Under the pieces are notes generated by a model. That model did not search any database. It worked only from the letters and a program-made list of their open reading frames with translations, and was not told the origin of the DNA. The position numbers were made by a program, and so were the translations under genes. From the IMG/VR virus record IMGVR_UViG_3300042010_000231, positions 1 to 47,807 of that record: a stretch of DNA of 47,807 nucleotides; one strand, 5' to 3'. Shown here in pieces: positions 33,496 through 41,898 of this stretch; the first letter of the stretch is position 1, and every line of letters begins with the position of its first letter. The stretch comes from a virus.

Positions 33496-34089
33496 ATGCG
33501 CACCCTTTATATCCCTATCATCCTGGCGGCAACTTTTTTGGCATCTGGTTGTAGCATCAAGCAAACCGTGACGCCTGCTGAGCTGTCTTCCGAGATGACG
33601 CCAGAGATCTGTCTGATCCCCGCCGAAGGACTGCGAGAGGGATTCAACACGGTCTATGAAAACCTGCTCAAAAGCAAAGGATTCCAGACGCGTCAGCTTC
33701 CGCCAGGCAGCAGCCCGTCCAGCTGTCCTCTTTCGACGACGTATATCGGTACCTGGTCGTGGGACCTAGCTATTTACATGAGCTATGCAGATATCCGCGT
33801 TTATCAGTACGGCCAGCAGGTGGGCCAAGCGGAATATGACTCGCGTTGGGGTGGCGGTCGGGTCATTGATAAATTCATTATTGCTGAGAAAAAAATCACA
33901 GAGCTCACCAATCAGCTGTTTCCAAACGGTGCTGCAGGCTTAAAGGGAGTTCAGGAGTCAAACTCCGGGACCGCTGCCGCACTCATGACAAAAGACGCTT
34001 ACCAACAGCGGCAGCTCAAGCAGCTTGAACAGCAGGGCCTCCCCTATGAGGAGTACCAGAAGCGCTACAAGCTGATCATGGCTGACTAG
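33496..34089 (+). CDS. Sbal_3080-type lipoprotein
   Basis: 197 residues from the ATG at 33496, with AAGGAGG at seven bases. Signal peptide MRTLYIPIILAATFLASGC with lipobox LASGC, cleavage before Cys19. The mature part has SIKQTV, ICLIPAEGLREGFNTVYENL, TTYIGTWSWDLAIYMSYADI and YDSRWGGGRVIDKFI, the pattern of the Sbal_3080 lipoprotein family. The role is not known; as prophage cargo an outer-envelope lipoprotein may alter phage adsorption (superinfection exclusion), which is only a guess. Confidence 0.85.
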   Translation: MRTLYIPIILAATFLASGCSIKQTVTPAELSSEMTPEICLIPAEGLREGFNTVYENLLKSKGFQTRQLPPGSSPSSCPLSTTYIGTWSWDLAIYMSYADIRVYQYGQQVGQAEYDSRWGGGRVIDKFIIAEKKITELTNQLFPNGAAGLKGVQESNSGTAAALMTKDAYQQRQLKQLEQQGLPYEEYQKRYKLIMAD

Positions 34090-34166
34090 GCTCAGTTGAG
34101 GGGCGTTCTCTGCCGGTCATGTCCACGAAGCATGCTGGTCAAATCCGATGCAAATGACGGGTCGAG

Positions 34167-34436
34167 TCAGGGGTATTCCTGCCTGGCATGTAAAACGGTC
34201 ACGATCTCGATTCGATCCGTCACCCGGTAGACCACCAAGTAATTGGGGTGCACAACAATTTCCCGCGTACCGGGTACACGGCCAAATCGATAAAGGTAGG
34301 GATGTTGCGGAAGGGCTGAAGTCGCAGCCTCAATAGCCTGGTACAGCTCGGTCGCCGCTACAAGGTGGCGGTCGCCGATATAATCAATGATTTGCCACAG
34401 TTCAGTCCGCGCTTCGGGCCGCCACTCAACCAGCAT
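34167..34436 (-). CDS. RelE/ParE-family toxin
   Basis: 89 residues: VEWRPEARTELWQIIDYIGD, ALPQHPYLYRFGRVPGTREI and a C-terminal VVYRVTDRIEIVTVLHARQE, the standard ParE/RelE layout with the C-terminal Arg. Would inhibit gyrase (ParE) or cleave mRNA on the ribosome (RelE); which one cannot be told. The start overlaps the antitoxin by 11 bp. Confidence 0.88.
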   Translation of the reverse strand: MLVEWRPEARTELWQIIDYIGDRHLVAATELYQAIEAATSALPQHPYLYRFGRVPGTREIVVHPNYLVVYRVTDRIEIVTVLHARQEYP

Positions 34437-34617
34437 CGCGCTTATTGCGCTTGGCTTCGAGAAGGGATCGCATATCAGCCATTACCTGATCATGCGGGAC
34501 ATTCGGGCGTGGATCATCGAGCGACGCCTGTACTTTGGCACGGAACCAACGGTCGTAGCTGGCGGCCTGCTCTTCGGTTTCAAACTCTGAAACGATGGGG
34601 GAAAGTTCGGCGCTCAT
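34426..34617 (-). CDS. Antitoxin, stability-determinant type
   Basis: 63 residues from the ATG at 34617 with CGGAGG six bases upstream. MSAELSPIVSEFETEEQAAS followed by YDRWFRAKVQASLDDPRPNV matches the 'stability determinant' antitoxins paired with ParE/RelE toxins. It is first in the operon, as usual, and would bind toxin and its own promoter. Confidence 0.85.
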   Translation of the reverse strand: MSAELSPIVSEFETEEQAASYDRWFRAKVQASLDDPRPNVPHDQVMADMRSLLEAKRNKRDAG

Positions 34618-34770
34618 AGTGACCTCCGGGATCAATACCTAGCAGTCTAATCGGTATGTGGCTCACTGTCGTGGGTGTCAGGATGAAGTGCACCCAGCCA
34701 AGCACCGCCTGGCTCCATCGCTCTAGCTGATGGGAACAACCACACTAAACCTCTCGCTGGCGACAGCCAA

Positions 34771-34838
34771 CCCCTAAAAAATGCCAGACGCCTCCTCGAT
34801 TTCTTGAACGCTTTCACGCGTTTAACGTAAGCGTTTAA
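34771..34838. repeat. 70-bp direct repeat, copy 2
   Basis: Second copy of the repeat at 33331; core TTTCACGCGTTTAACG is identical. It ends about 20 bp before leader copy C. Confidence 0.65.
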
Positions 34839-34856
34839 GGACACCCGCTGTTACGT

Positions 34857-35171
34857 CCTAACGGCTACAACGCCTTGCGTCGTTACCTACGCGTGCGCCA
34901 GAATCCGCTGGCTTGTGCGCCTGTGGGGCGGGCTATATCGTTTCCCTGTCACTGAAAAACAGTGATCGGGTTTGGTAGACCCGTAGCATCGACGCATAGC
35001 GTCACCTTTGGCGGTCCTTTCTCAGGGCTGCGGTATCATGGTGGCCATGCGTAGGGCTCCTCCGGGGGCGCCGGTTCCGATGCCCGGTCTACCAACCTCC
35101 GTATGGCCGCCACCCTCCGTTTGGTAGCGAGATGGTGATGGCTCCAATTAAGTAGCATCGGAGTTTCATCT
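34857..35171 (+). ncRNA. Structured leader RNA, copy C
   Basis: GGCTACAACGCCTTGCG through the hairpin TCACTG-AAAAA-CAGTGA, then GGGTTTGGTAGACCC (34968-34982), whose partner GGTCTACCAACC lies at 35086-35097, giving a long-range helix of about 12 bp across some 105 bases. The 3' end has CACCC..GATGGCTCC and CGGAGTTTCATCT before the DUF6124 start, as in copies A and D. Confidence 0.62.
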
Positions 35172-35540
35172 ATGTTCAAAGTTACGCCTAACCCCCCCAA
35201 TACCGGTCCAGTACCCTACGACGCCTTTATTGATCTTGACCCCAAGAAAATGAAAGAGGCGGCCGACCGCGCACTCAGCTTCTACCTGAACCCCGGGGCG
35301 ATGAAAACGCAGATACCGCCCCACAGGCCCAGCACCATTTTCACCATCGACGCAGCGGTGGATGACGAAACGTTGCTCGTCGAGGCTTGCGAATCGTTGG
35401 CATCAGCCAGCGCCATGGTCAACGATCTCGTCGACTTGACGGACGACCCACGACGCCAAACGATGCTGGTACTGCAACGGGTCATCATGCTGGGTGAGTT
35501 AGCGGTCAATCGCGTACTGGATAACCACAAGCCTGGGTAG
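35172..35540 (+). CDS. DUF6124 family protein, copy 2
   Basis: 122 residues starting MFKVTPNPPNTGPVPYDAF. Compared with copy 1 the N-terminal nine residues are identical and the helical core is alignable (KMKEAADRALSFYL; LLVEACESLASASAMVNDLV; MLGELAVNRVLDN). Function unknown. It is preceded by leader copy C and followed by a terminator, so it is a self-contained unit. Confidence 0.85.
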   Translation: MFKVTPNPPNTGPVPYDAFIDLDPKKMKEAADRALSFYLNPGAMKTQIPPHRPSTIFTIDAAVDDETLLVEACESLASASAMVNDLVDLTDDPRRQTMLVLQRVIMLGELAVNRVLDNHKPG

Positions 35541-35552
35541 TCGCCAGGCGGG

Positions 35553-35584
35553 TAGCGAGGGCGCGCTTGCGTCCTCGCTATTTA
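35553..35584 (+). terminator. Terminator after DUF6124 copy 2
   Basis: TAGCGAGG (35553-35560) and CCTCGCTA (35573-35580) form a perfect 8-bp stem, followed by TTTA. The T tract is short. Confidence 0.6.
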
Positions 35585-35619
35585 GCAGCATTCAAAAGTC
35601 GCTACCGCGACAAGCTTCT

Positions 35620-35811
35620 TTATTGTTTCTTGGTAATGCCACCGACGTAGAACCGCAGATGATGGCGCGCAGCGCTTTCAGCGCTCAGGCCACGCAGCTC
35701 TGTTGACCGCTGCTCCCCATTCGGTAAAAACACCGTTAACGTATCGCCCTGCACCCAGTAAGGGGCGGCGTACTGCGTACCTTCATGCTCGATTGTGACT
35801 TCGTCTTCCAT
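35620..35811 (-). CDS. Small hypothetical protein
   Basis: 63 residues, likely all-beta (VTIEHEGTQYAAPYWVQGDT, LTVFLPNGEQRSTEL) with a short C-terminal helix. AAGG lies about nine bases before the ATG. I do not recognise a family; it resembles small Pseudomonas accessory proteins. It closes the third cargo block. Confidence 0.65.
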   Translation of the reverse strand: MEDEVTIEHEGTQYAAPYWVQGDTLTVFLPNGEQRSTELRGLSAESAARHHLRFYVGGITKKQ

Positions 35812-35884
35812 CTACAACACCTTGTCCTTTCTATGGAGTGATTGCCGCTCGATAACGATCCTCGATCGAGCCGCGAAATCCTCT

Positions 35885-35905
35885 CCTTAAACCCGATTAA
35901 AAGCC
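35885..35905 (+). promoter_or_regulatory. Late-promoter motif, copy 3
   Basis: CCTTAAACCCGATTAAAAGC, identical to copies 1 and 4, 51 bp before the tail assembly chaperone. Confidence 0.65.
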
Positions 35906-35956
35906 AGCGTCTGCGCCCAGCGCCATCATCAGGGCTCTCAACCTGGAGCCCCCACA

Positions 35957-36271
35957 ATGGCCGACGCACTCAGCTTCACCCTCAAATTCCCCTTCAAAAG
36001 CGCGAGCGGCGACACCCTCAAAATCCTGTCCATCACGCGCCTCAAACGCAAAGACATCAGCGCCGCGCAAGCGGTGACCAAAGACGAAGGTGCCATGGAA
36101 GACCAACTGGTGGCCAAGATGCTGGGCATCACCCTGGAAGACCTCGGCGAGTTCGACATTGCCGACTCGTCGTTAGCCACCGAGGTGTTGCGGGAAATGG
36201 CAGCCGGTAGAGCCATTGCTGCAGTCCTGGGACGAAGCACTGCTGCTGGTGCTGCGAATGCAGCCGTCTGA
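35957..36271 (+). CDS. Tail assembly chaperone (Mu gp41-like)
   Basis: 104 residues starting MADALSFTLKFPFKSASGDT. The KDISAAQAVTKDEGAMEDQL segment matches the Mu gp41/P2 gpE-type tail assembly family. These proteins bind the tape measure before tube assembly and usually have a longer form made by programmed frameshifting; the second frame overlapping its 3' end (to 36371) fits that. AACCTGGAG precedes the ATG. Confidence 0.87.
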   Translation: MADALSFTLKFPFKSASGDTLKILSITRLKRKDISAAQAVTKDEGAMEDQLVAKMLGITLEDLGEFDIADSSLATEVLREMAAGRAIAAVLGRSTAAGAANAAV

Positions 36272-36371
36272 AATCGAACGGCTAGACATGGTCGATTACT
36301 GGCGCTGGGTAGCGGTGTGTCAGCGCGAGATTAACCGCCGGCTCGAACTCGCCGAGCAATCGAGTAGCTGA
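36258..36371 (+). CDS. Tail chaperone extension (GpE+-like), probable frameshift product
   Basis: In the +1 (equivalently -2) frame, a segment reading MQPSEIERLDMVDYWRWVAV followed by CQREINRRLELAEQSS ends at 36371. It resembles the GpE-type extension of tail chaperones. The frame is open well upstream of 36258 (QSWDEALLLVLR precedes it), which favours frameshifting from the chaperone over independent initiation. Mu is reported to shift by -2 at the same place. No clean slippery heptamer is seen; GGGACGA near 36229 is a candidate. Confidence 0.6.
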   Translation: MQPSEIERLDMVDYWRWVAVCQREINRRLELAEQSSS

Positions 36372-36591
36372 CCACCGTCACCAAGCCAACCACAAGCCCC
36401 GCCAGCAACGCGCCGCCCGCAGCAATAGGGGCGGCCGCCAGGGCCAGCAGCGGCAGCACCAAACAAAACACCAGCACCGCCGCCCACACCGGCAAGTGCA
36501 CCAGGCACAGCCAGGCAAGCCAGATCACACCGGCGCCGATGGCCAGTGCATAGAGAATCTTGGCGGTGCGTAAAGCGGCTTTTTCAAACAT
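36331..36591 (-). CDS. Possible small membrane protein opposite to the tail genes
   Basis: 86 residues from the ATG at 36591. Strongly hydrophobic: two to three membrane segments (LYALAIGAGVIWLAWLCLVH, VWAAVLVFCLVLPLLALAAA, LLAGLVVGLVTVVSYSIARR). It fills the gap between the chaperones and the tape measure on the other strand, overlapping the chaperone extension. No good ribosome-binding site, so it may be chance, but the hydrophobic pattern is regular. Confidence 0.42.
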   Translation of the reverse strand: MFEKAALRTAKILYALAIGAGVIWLAWLCLVHLPVWAAVLVFCLVLPLLALAAAPIAAGGALLAGLVVGLVTVVSYSIARRVRAGG

Positions 36592-36609
36592 GCCCAAAGC
36601 GTAGCAACT

Positions 36610-39198
36610 ATGGCTAACGAAGTCCTCGTCGGGTTAAAAATTGGAGCAGTTGTCTCTGGCAGCTTGAACGCGGCATTCGGGTCGGCTAAATCGACCGTGC
36701 AGCAATTGGGTCGCGCCCTCCATGGCCTCACGGCCAAGCAACAGCAGATGGGCAACGAATTGTCGGCGTCCTTGGCCCGTGGCGGCACGGGTGTCGAGCG
36801 CCTGCGCCGGCAATACGCGGCGGTGGGCAGCACCCTTGATCAGCTCAAAATCAAACAAGACCGCCTCACCGCCAGCATCGCCCGCGGTGAAACCCTGAAA
36901 ACCAGACGTAGTGAATTGCGCGGCCAAGCCATGGAAGTGGCCGGTACTGGGGCGGCGTTGGGGGCGCCGATTTTTCAGTCGATGAAAACAGCCGTCGACT
37001 TCCAGGACCAGACCCGCGACATCGCCATCACCGGTGGCTTTAACCCGGCGCAAGAAGCCCACCTCAGCCATGTGATGCGCAAGGCGGCGCTGCGGTGGAA
37101 CCAGACCCAAACCGACGTTGCCAATGGCACCGCCATACTGATCGCCGGCGGTATTGCCAGCGCCAAAGAGCTGGCCGCCTATGCACCCGTCATGGCCAAA
37201 ACAGCCACCGCCACCCGCGCCAGCATGAATGACCTGGGGTCAGTGGCCATCGCGCTCAACGACAACTTGGGCATTGGCGCCGCCGGCCTCGAGCGGTCCA
37301 TGAACATGCTCGCGTTCGCGGGCAAAAGCGGCCAGTTCGAACTCGCCGACATGGCCAAATGGCTGCCGCAGTTAACCCCTCAGTTTGCCGCCTTGGGCAT
37401 TACCGGGGAGCGCGCCGTGGCGGAAATTGGCGCGTCGTTACAGATCGCCCGCCGTGGTGCCGGTAGCAATGACGAGGCCGCCAACAACTTCAAAAACTTC
37501 CTCTCAAAGATCACCGCGCCCGAGACGCTCAAGTCATTTGAAAAGGCTGGCATCGATCTCAAAGGCAGCATGAAGAACCTGGTCAGCGAAGGGTTTTCGC
37601 CTGCAGAGTCGATGATCAAAATCCTCACCGCACACCTCGGCACAAAAGCACCGGCCGCAGCCGCCGAGTACGGCAAGGCGCTGGACATTAAGGACGAGCA
37701 AGAACGACACATCGCACTGGCTCGGTTGGATGAAGCCTACAAACTCGGTGCGTTGTTTGCCGACCAACAAGTCTTGTCATTTGTCCGCCCCGCATTGGCC
37801 AACCAAAAAGACCTGAGCAACATCCAGCAAGGCAGCAAAGACGCCGCGGATAAAGGCGTGCTGGACCAAGACTGGGCTAAACGCATGGGCAGTTCCAAGG
37901 AGCAACTCAAAGAGCTGCGCAACAACCTGACAGACATCGGCATCTCGGTCGGCAACGCGCTGCTCCCCGCGATTGTCGATGTCAGCCGTGCAGTGGTCCC
38001 GCTCATGCGGTCGTTCTCGGCATGGGCACAGCAAAACCCTGAACTCATCAGGGGTGTAGTGGGCCTGGTGGGCGGTCTGTTACTGGGCAAAATGGCCTTC
38101 ATCGGCGTGGCTTATGGGGCCAACCTGGTGATGTCACCCTTTGTCGCCATGACCCGCACCATCACCACGCTCTCCGCCAAATGGACGCTGCTGCAGGGGA
38201 TGTGGCACATGGGCAAGTTCACGCCACTGACAACCGGCTTAAGCCGTGTCGGTCGGGGTATGCGCACGGTGGCCAGGTACGGCGGGTTGTTCTTGCGCGG
38301 CCTGACCACCGCCTTGGGCGCACCGTTGATGATGATCGCTCGCGGTGGCCTGTTCCTGGGCAAGATTCTGGGCGGTACCTTGCTGTTCGGGTTGAAGCTC
38401 GCCGGGCAGGCTGTCCTCTGGCTCGGCAGGGCCTTGATGATGAACCCCATCGGCCTGTTAATCACCGGTATCGCGATGGGCGCCTACCTGATTTACCGCC
38501 ACTGGACACCGATCAAGACCTTCTTCGCCGGCCTGTGGGACGAGGTAAAAGTCGGCTTCAGCGGTGGTTTGTCCGGTATCGTCGGGTTGTTGGCTAACTT
38601 CTCGCCGCTGGGCCTGGTCTACCGAGCCTTTGCCGGCGTTATGAGCTATTTCGGCATAGAGCTACCGGGCAAGTTCACCGAGTTCGGCGGCATGCTGATC
38701 ACGGGTCTGGTCAATGGCATCAGCAACATGGCCGGGGCCCTCAAAGACAGCGTCGTGGGCATCGGGTCGTCCGTTAAAGGCTGGTTTACCGAAACCCTCG
38801 GCATTCAGTCACCTAGCCGCGTGTTCATCGGCTACGGCGCCAACATCAGCGAAGGCGCCGCTATTGGCATCCGTGCTCATTCAGGTCTGGTACACAAGGC
38901 CGCACTCGATATGGCCGCGCAATCAAGCGTCGACCTTGCCCCGCCAAACCCTGCGCAGGTGTCCAAGGCAAGCATGATGGACGGCGCTGGGGGTACATCC
39001 CCAGTTGCAGGCCCTAGTGCGGCGGGCCCAGTGAATTTCCATTTCTCACCTCAAATCAACGTACCTGCTGGCGCGGACATGGGCCCAATCAATCAAGGGT
39101 TGCAGGCCAGCTACACCGAATGGATGCGCATGATGGAGCGCTACATCCACGACCAGCGTCGCCGCAGCTATGGCCCATCCCATCAGGGGGGCGTCTGA
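36610..39198 (+). CDS. Tail tape measure protein
   Basis: 862 residues. N-terminal coiled coil (KSTVQQLGRALHGLTAKQQQ; LRRQYAAVGSTLDQLKIKQD), then the TP901-type core (TRDIAITGGFNPAQEAHLSH; NGTAILIAGGIASAKELAAY; LAFAGKSGQFELADMAKWLP), several hydrophobic segments at about 470-640 and a C-terminal SPSRVFIGYGANISEGAAIG motif. It sets tail length; at about 1.5 A per residue that suggests a tail near 130 nm (family rule of thumb). It is translated just before gpU with a three-base overlap. Confidence 0.9.
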   Translation: MANEVLVGLKIGAVVSGSLNAAFGSAKSTVQQLGRALHGLTAKQQQMGNELSASLARGGTGVERLRRQYAAVGSTLDQLKIKQDRLTASIARGETLKTRRSELRGQAMEVAGTGAALGAPIFQSMKTAVDFQDQTRDIAITGGFNPAQEAHLSHVMRKAALRWNQTQTDVANGTAILIAGGIASAKELAAYAPVMAKTATATRASMNDLGSVAIALNDNLGIGAAGLERSMNMLAFAGKSGQFELADMAKWLPQLTPQFAALGITGERAVAEIGASLQIARRGAGSNDEAANNFKNFLSKITAPETLKSFEKAGIDLKGSMKNLVSEGFSPAESMIKILTAHLGTKAPAAAAEYGKALDIKDEQERHIALARLDEAYKLGALFADQQVLSFVRPALANQKDLSNIQQGSKDAADKGVLDQDWAKRMGSSKEQLKELRNNLTDIGISVGNALLPAIVDVSRAVVPLMRSFSAWAQQNPELIRGVVGLVGGLLLGKMAFIGVAYGANLVMSPFVAMTRTITTLSAKWTLLQGMWHMGKFTPLTTGLSRVGRGMRTVARYGGLFLRGLTTALGAPLMMIARGGLFLGKILGGTLLFGLKLAGQAVLWLGRALMMNPIGLLITGIAMGAYLIYRHWTPIKTFFAGLWDEVKVGFSGGLSGIVGLLANFSPLGLVYRAFAGVMSYFGIELPGKFTEFGGMLITGLVNGISNMAGALKDSVVGIGSSVKGWFTETLGIQSPSRVFIGYGANISEGAAIGIRAHSGLVHKAALDMAAQSSVDLAPPNPAQVSKASMMDGAGGTSPVAGPSAAGPVNFHFSPQINVPAGADMGPINQGLQASYTEWMRMMERYIHDQRRRSYGPSHQGGV

Positions 39199-40079
39199 TG
39201 TTTGCCATCCTGGGCGATATCGAATTCACCGTGGCCGGCGGCATCAGTGGCATGGAACAAAGCGGCTCGGCCGACTGGGCAGAGCACGCACGTATCCAGG
39301 GCAAGCCCTTGCTGGAATGGATCGGTGAAGGGCTCGATGAATGCACCCTGACCATCGAACTGCACCCGGTGCTGGGCAATCCAGAGCAGCGCTTGAGGGC
39401 GTTGCGCCAGGCCAAAAGTGAGCATCAACCGCTGGCATTTGTGATGGGCAGCGGTGAATACCTGGGTGCCTACGTCATCACCCAAATGTCCAATGCCATC
39501 CGTCGTGCAACCGCCGTGGGCCAGATCAAGGCGGCCACGGTTCATCTGAGCCTTAAGGAATACACCGGGGCGTTTACGCGCAAAGTCGCCCGACCGGGCC
39601 TGCTCGATTCTGCCGTGAACGGGACATCGGCAGCCGCCGCCGGTAAGCCCGGTCTGATCTCGCGCCTGATGCCCACGCCCAGTACCGTCCAAGCGGTGAT
39701 CGGTCACGCAAAAACAGCCGGCAACATCCTCAAGGCTGGCCAGAATGTGTACCAGACAATCAAGAGCGGCAACGCCTCGATGGTCCTCGGCCAAGTTCCG
39801 CAATTGTTAGGCGTCACGGCCCGGGCCATAGCACCGTTGCAAGGGCTGAAGGCAGCCGCCGGGTTACTCGAAGACGGCGCCGACCTGTCGCAAGTGGGTG
39901 AACGCGTATTGGGCAGTGTGATGGGCGCTCGAACAGCCCTTGATCCGGTCGACCTGGGCAACATCATCGACCGCTTCACCGCATCTCACGAGTCGCTCGA
40001 CCAGGCGCTCACCACACTGCACAGCGCCCGTACCCGGCTGGCGGGCTTGGCAGGCCAAGTCTTGACGAGGAAGGCCTGA
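39198..40079 (+). CDS. Tail protein gpU (P2-like)
   Basis: 293 residues starting MFAILGDIEFTVAGGISGME. The first 130 residues match P2 GpU (FAEHARIQGKPLLEW-like stretch, LRALRQAKSEHQPLAFVMGS, GAYVITQMSN), followed by a longer C-terminal extension than P2. The start overlaps the tape measure stop; the frame is open upstream. Confidence 0.85.
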   Translation: MFAILGDIEFTVAGGISGMEQSGSADWAEHARIQGKPLLEWIGEGLDECTLTIELHPVLGNPEQRLRALRQAKSEHQPLAFVMGSGEYLGAYVITQMSNAIRRATAVGQIKAATVHLSLKEYTGAFTRKVARPGLLDSAVNGTSAAAAGKPGLISRLMPTPSTVQAVIGHAKTAGNILKAGQNVYQTIKSGNASMVLGQVPQLLGVTARAIAPLQGLKAAAGLLEDGADLSQVGERVLGSVMGARTALDPVDLGNIIDRFTASHESLDQALTTLHSARTRLAGLAGQVLTRKA

Positions 40080-40285
40080 TGTTTATCACCCATGTCACCA
40101 CCGAAGGCGAACGGTGGGATCAGTTGGCCTGGCGTTACTACGGCGATGCTCATCGCTATTTACCAATCGTTCAAGCCAACCCTCATGTGCCGATCACCGC
40201 CATCTTGCCGTCAGGTTTGACCTTGGCCATCCCCATCCTCGAACCCGTGACCTCCGCCCAGGACCTGCCACCATGGATGCGATAA
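40079..40285 (+). CDS. Tail protein X (LysM-like)
   Basis: 68 residues: THVTTEGERWDQLAWRYYGD followed by IVQANPH and ILPSGLTLAIP, the P2 gpX/LysM pattern. It starts on the last base of the gpU stop. It probably sits at the tail hub. Confidence 0.9.
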   Translation: MFITHVTTEGERWDQLAWRYYGDAHRYLPIVQANPHVPITAILPSGLTLAIPILEPVTSAQDLPPWMR

Positions 40286-41304
40286 TCCCCGCCCAGGTAC
40301 CGCAAGCGCGCTTCGTGCTGACCTACCAACAGCACAACATCACCCGTAACGTCAGCCAGCATTTGCTCTCGGTGTCCTATGACGACTACCTCACCGGCCA
40401 AGCCGACAGCCTGGCCGTCGAACTGGAAGACACCGACGGCAAATGGCGTGAACAGTGGTATCCAGGCCATGGCGACAGCCTCACCTTGTCCATGGGCTGG
40501 GAAGGCCAACCACTACGCGCCCTCGGCCGTTTCGAAATCGACGAAGTCGAACTCAATTGCCCACCCTCGACCATCACCATCCATGGCTTGGCCACCGGCA
40601 TCAAAGCGGCGTTGCGCACACCCTCACACCACGCCTATGAAAACACCACGCTGCCGGCCATCGCCCAACAGATCGCCGCACGCCAGGGCCTGGAACTGAT
40701 CGGCACCATCCAACCCATCCCACTCGATCGCCTGACCCAGCAAGACGCCGACCTGACCTTCCTGCGCAACCTCGCGGCCGAGTACGACTACGCCTTCAAA
40801 ATCACCGGCCATCGCATGGTCTTCCATGCCATCAGCGCATTAGCCAAAGCGGCGCCAGTGGCAACGCTGGTACTCCAGGACCTAAGCAACGTGAACCTGC
40901 GCGACCAAATCCAAAACGTACCCCAGGCCGTCGAGATCAAACACAAAGACCCCGCCACAAAAACACTGGTGACCTACAAGATCGAAAACAACCAAACCGT
41001 CGCGGCACCCAGCAGCATCAGCAAAACCACCACCAGCGGCGACACCCAAAAAAGCCGAAAACGCAGCGCCTCGACCGAAGAATCCAAAGCAAAAGCCCAA
41101 GCCGAACTGGCCAAAGCCAACCGCGAACGCACCACCGGCAACTGGTCAGCCATGGGCCGGCCCAACCTGGTCAGCGGCAACGTCGTCACCCTGGTCGCAG
41201 CAGGAAAACTCGGTGGCCACTACCTCATCACAGCCTCACAACACCGCATGACCCGCACCGGCTACACCGTAAGCCAATCAGTCAGCCGCGTATCCGCGCC
41301 CTGA
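40273..41304 (+). CDS. Baseplate hub protein gpD (P2-like)
   Basis: 343 residues starting MDAIIPAQVPQARFVLTYQQ; overlaps gpX by 13 bp in another frame. Late-control/gpD features: DDYLTGQADSLAVELEDTDG, LGRFEIDEVELNCPPSTITI, DADLTFLRNLAAEYDYAFKI. Forms the hub below the tube with gpV. The region 230-290 is a lysine- and serine-rich linker (SGDTQKSRKRSASTEESKAK). Confidence 0.9.
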   Translation: MDAIIPAQVPQARFVLTYQQHNITRNVSQHLLSVSYDDYLTGQADSLAVELEDTDGKWREQWYPGHGDSLTLSMGWEGQPLRALGRFEIDEVELNCPPSTITIHGLATGIKAALRTPSHHAYENTTLPAIAQQIAARQGLELIGTIQPIPLDRLTQQDADLTFLRNLAAEYDYAFKITGHRMVFHAISALAKAAPVATLVLQDLSNVNLRDQIQNVPQAVEIKHKDPATKTLVTYKIENNQTVAAPSSISKTTTSGDTQKSRKRSASTEESKAKAQAELAKANRERTTGNWSAMGRPNLVSGNVVTLVAAGKLGGHYLITASQHRMTRTGYTVSQSVSRVSAP

Positions 41305-41322
41305 CAATGGAGAATCGAGCAG

Positions 41323-41874
41323 ATGAGTGTTGAACTCGAATACGGCGAAGTCAGCGCCGTGGACTATCTCACTTGCCGCATCCGCGTACGCCTGGATGAC
41401 CGCGACGGCCTTCAGACCTACTGGCTCAACATGCCCCAGCGCAGCACCCAAAGCACACAACGCCGCCCACTCATGCCCGAACTGGGCGAACAAGTCGCGG
41501 TGCTGCTCGATGCCGATGGGGTGGGTGGTGTGTACTTAGGCGGGATCTACTCAACCGCCGAACCACCGCCGGTTACGGATGAGGACACGGACTATGTGCG
41601 GTTCAGTGATGGGACGGTCTCAACCTACAACCGTGCGGCCGGGGTGATGACGCTGGATTGCGTGGGGGCTTTGCTGGTGAAGTGCGGGCGCAACATCACG
41701 GTTGAAGCGGGTGAGCCGCTGGTGGTGAAAGCGCCTTCGGCGACGTTGGACATCCCACAGGTCATCTTGAATGGCGAACTGCTCGTGAAAGGCGGTCTGA
41801 AAGTGAATGGTGATATCGAAGCTACCGGTACGGTGATGGATATCGGCGGAAACTCAAACCACCATAGCCATTAA
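41323..41874 (+). CDS. Baseplate spike assembly protein gpV (P2-like)
   Basis: 183 residues. An OB-fold N-terminal half (EYGEVSAVDYLTCRIRVRLD; PLMPELGEQVAVLLDADGVG) and a beta-helical needle (GALLVKCGRNITVEAGEPLV; LLVKGGLKVNGDIEATG) ending in a His-rich NSNHHSH tip, which in gpV binds iron at the apex. It would pierce the outer membrane. The second half uses noticeably different codons (GGTG/GTG rich), with fewer C-ending ones, from about 41510. Confidence 0.92.
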   Translation: MSVELEYGEVSAVDYLTCRIRVRLDDRDGLQTYWLNMPQRSTQSTQRRPLMPELGEQVAVLLDADGVGGVYLGGIYSTAEPPPVTDEDTDYVRFSDGTVSTYNRAAGVMTLDCVGALLVKCGRNITVEAGEPLVVKAPSATLDIPQVILNGELLVKGGLKVNGDIEATGTVMDIGGNSNHHSH

Positions 41875-41893
41875 AAAGGCCCCGACTGGGGCC
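41873..41893 (-). terminator. Terminator of the DUF6338 cassette
   Basis: On the minus strand GGCCCC-AGTC-GGGGCC is followed by TTTTT, a textbook intrinsic terminator that begins just after the gpV stop and five bases after the last microprotein gene. Confidence 0.8.
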
Positions 41894-41898
41894 ACTGG

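Noticed and set aside
34647-34844. 65-codon minus-strand frame across the second 70-bp repeat
   Set aside because: The equivalent frame is broken in the first repeat copy, and no ribosome-binding site is seen.
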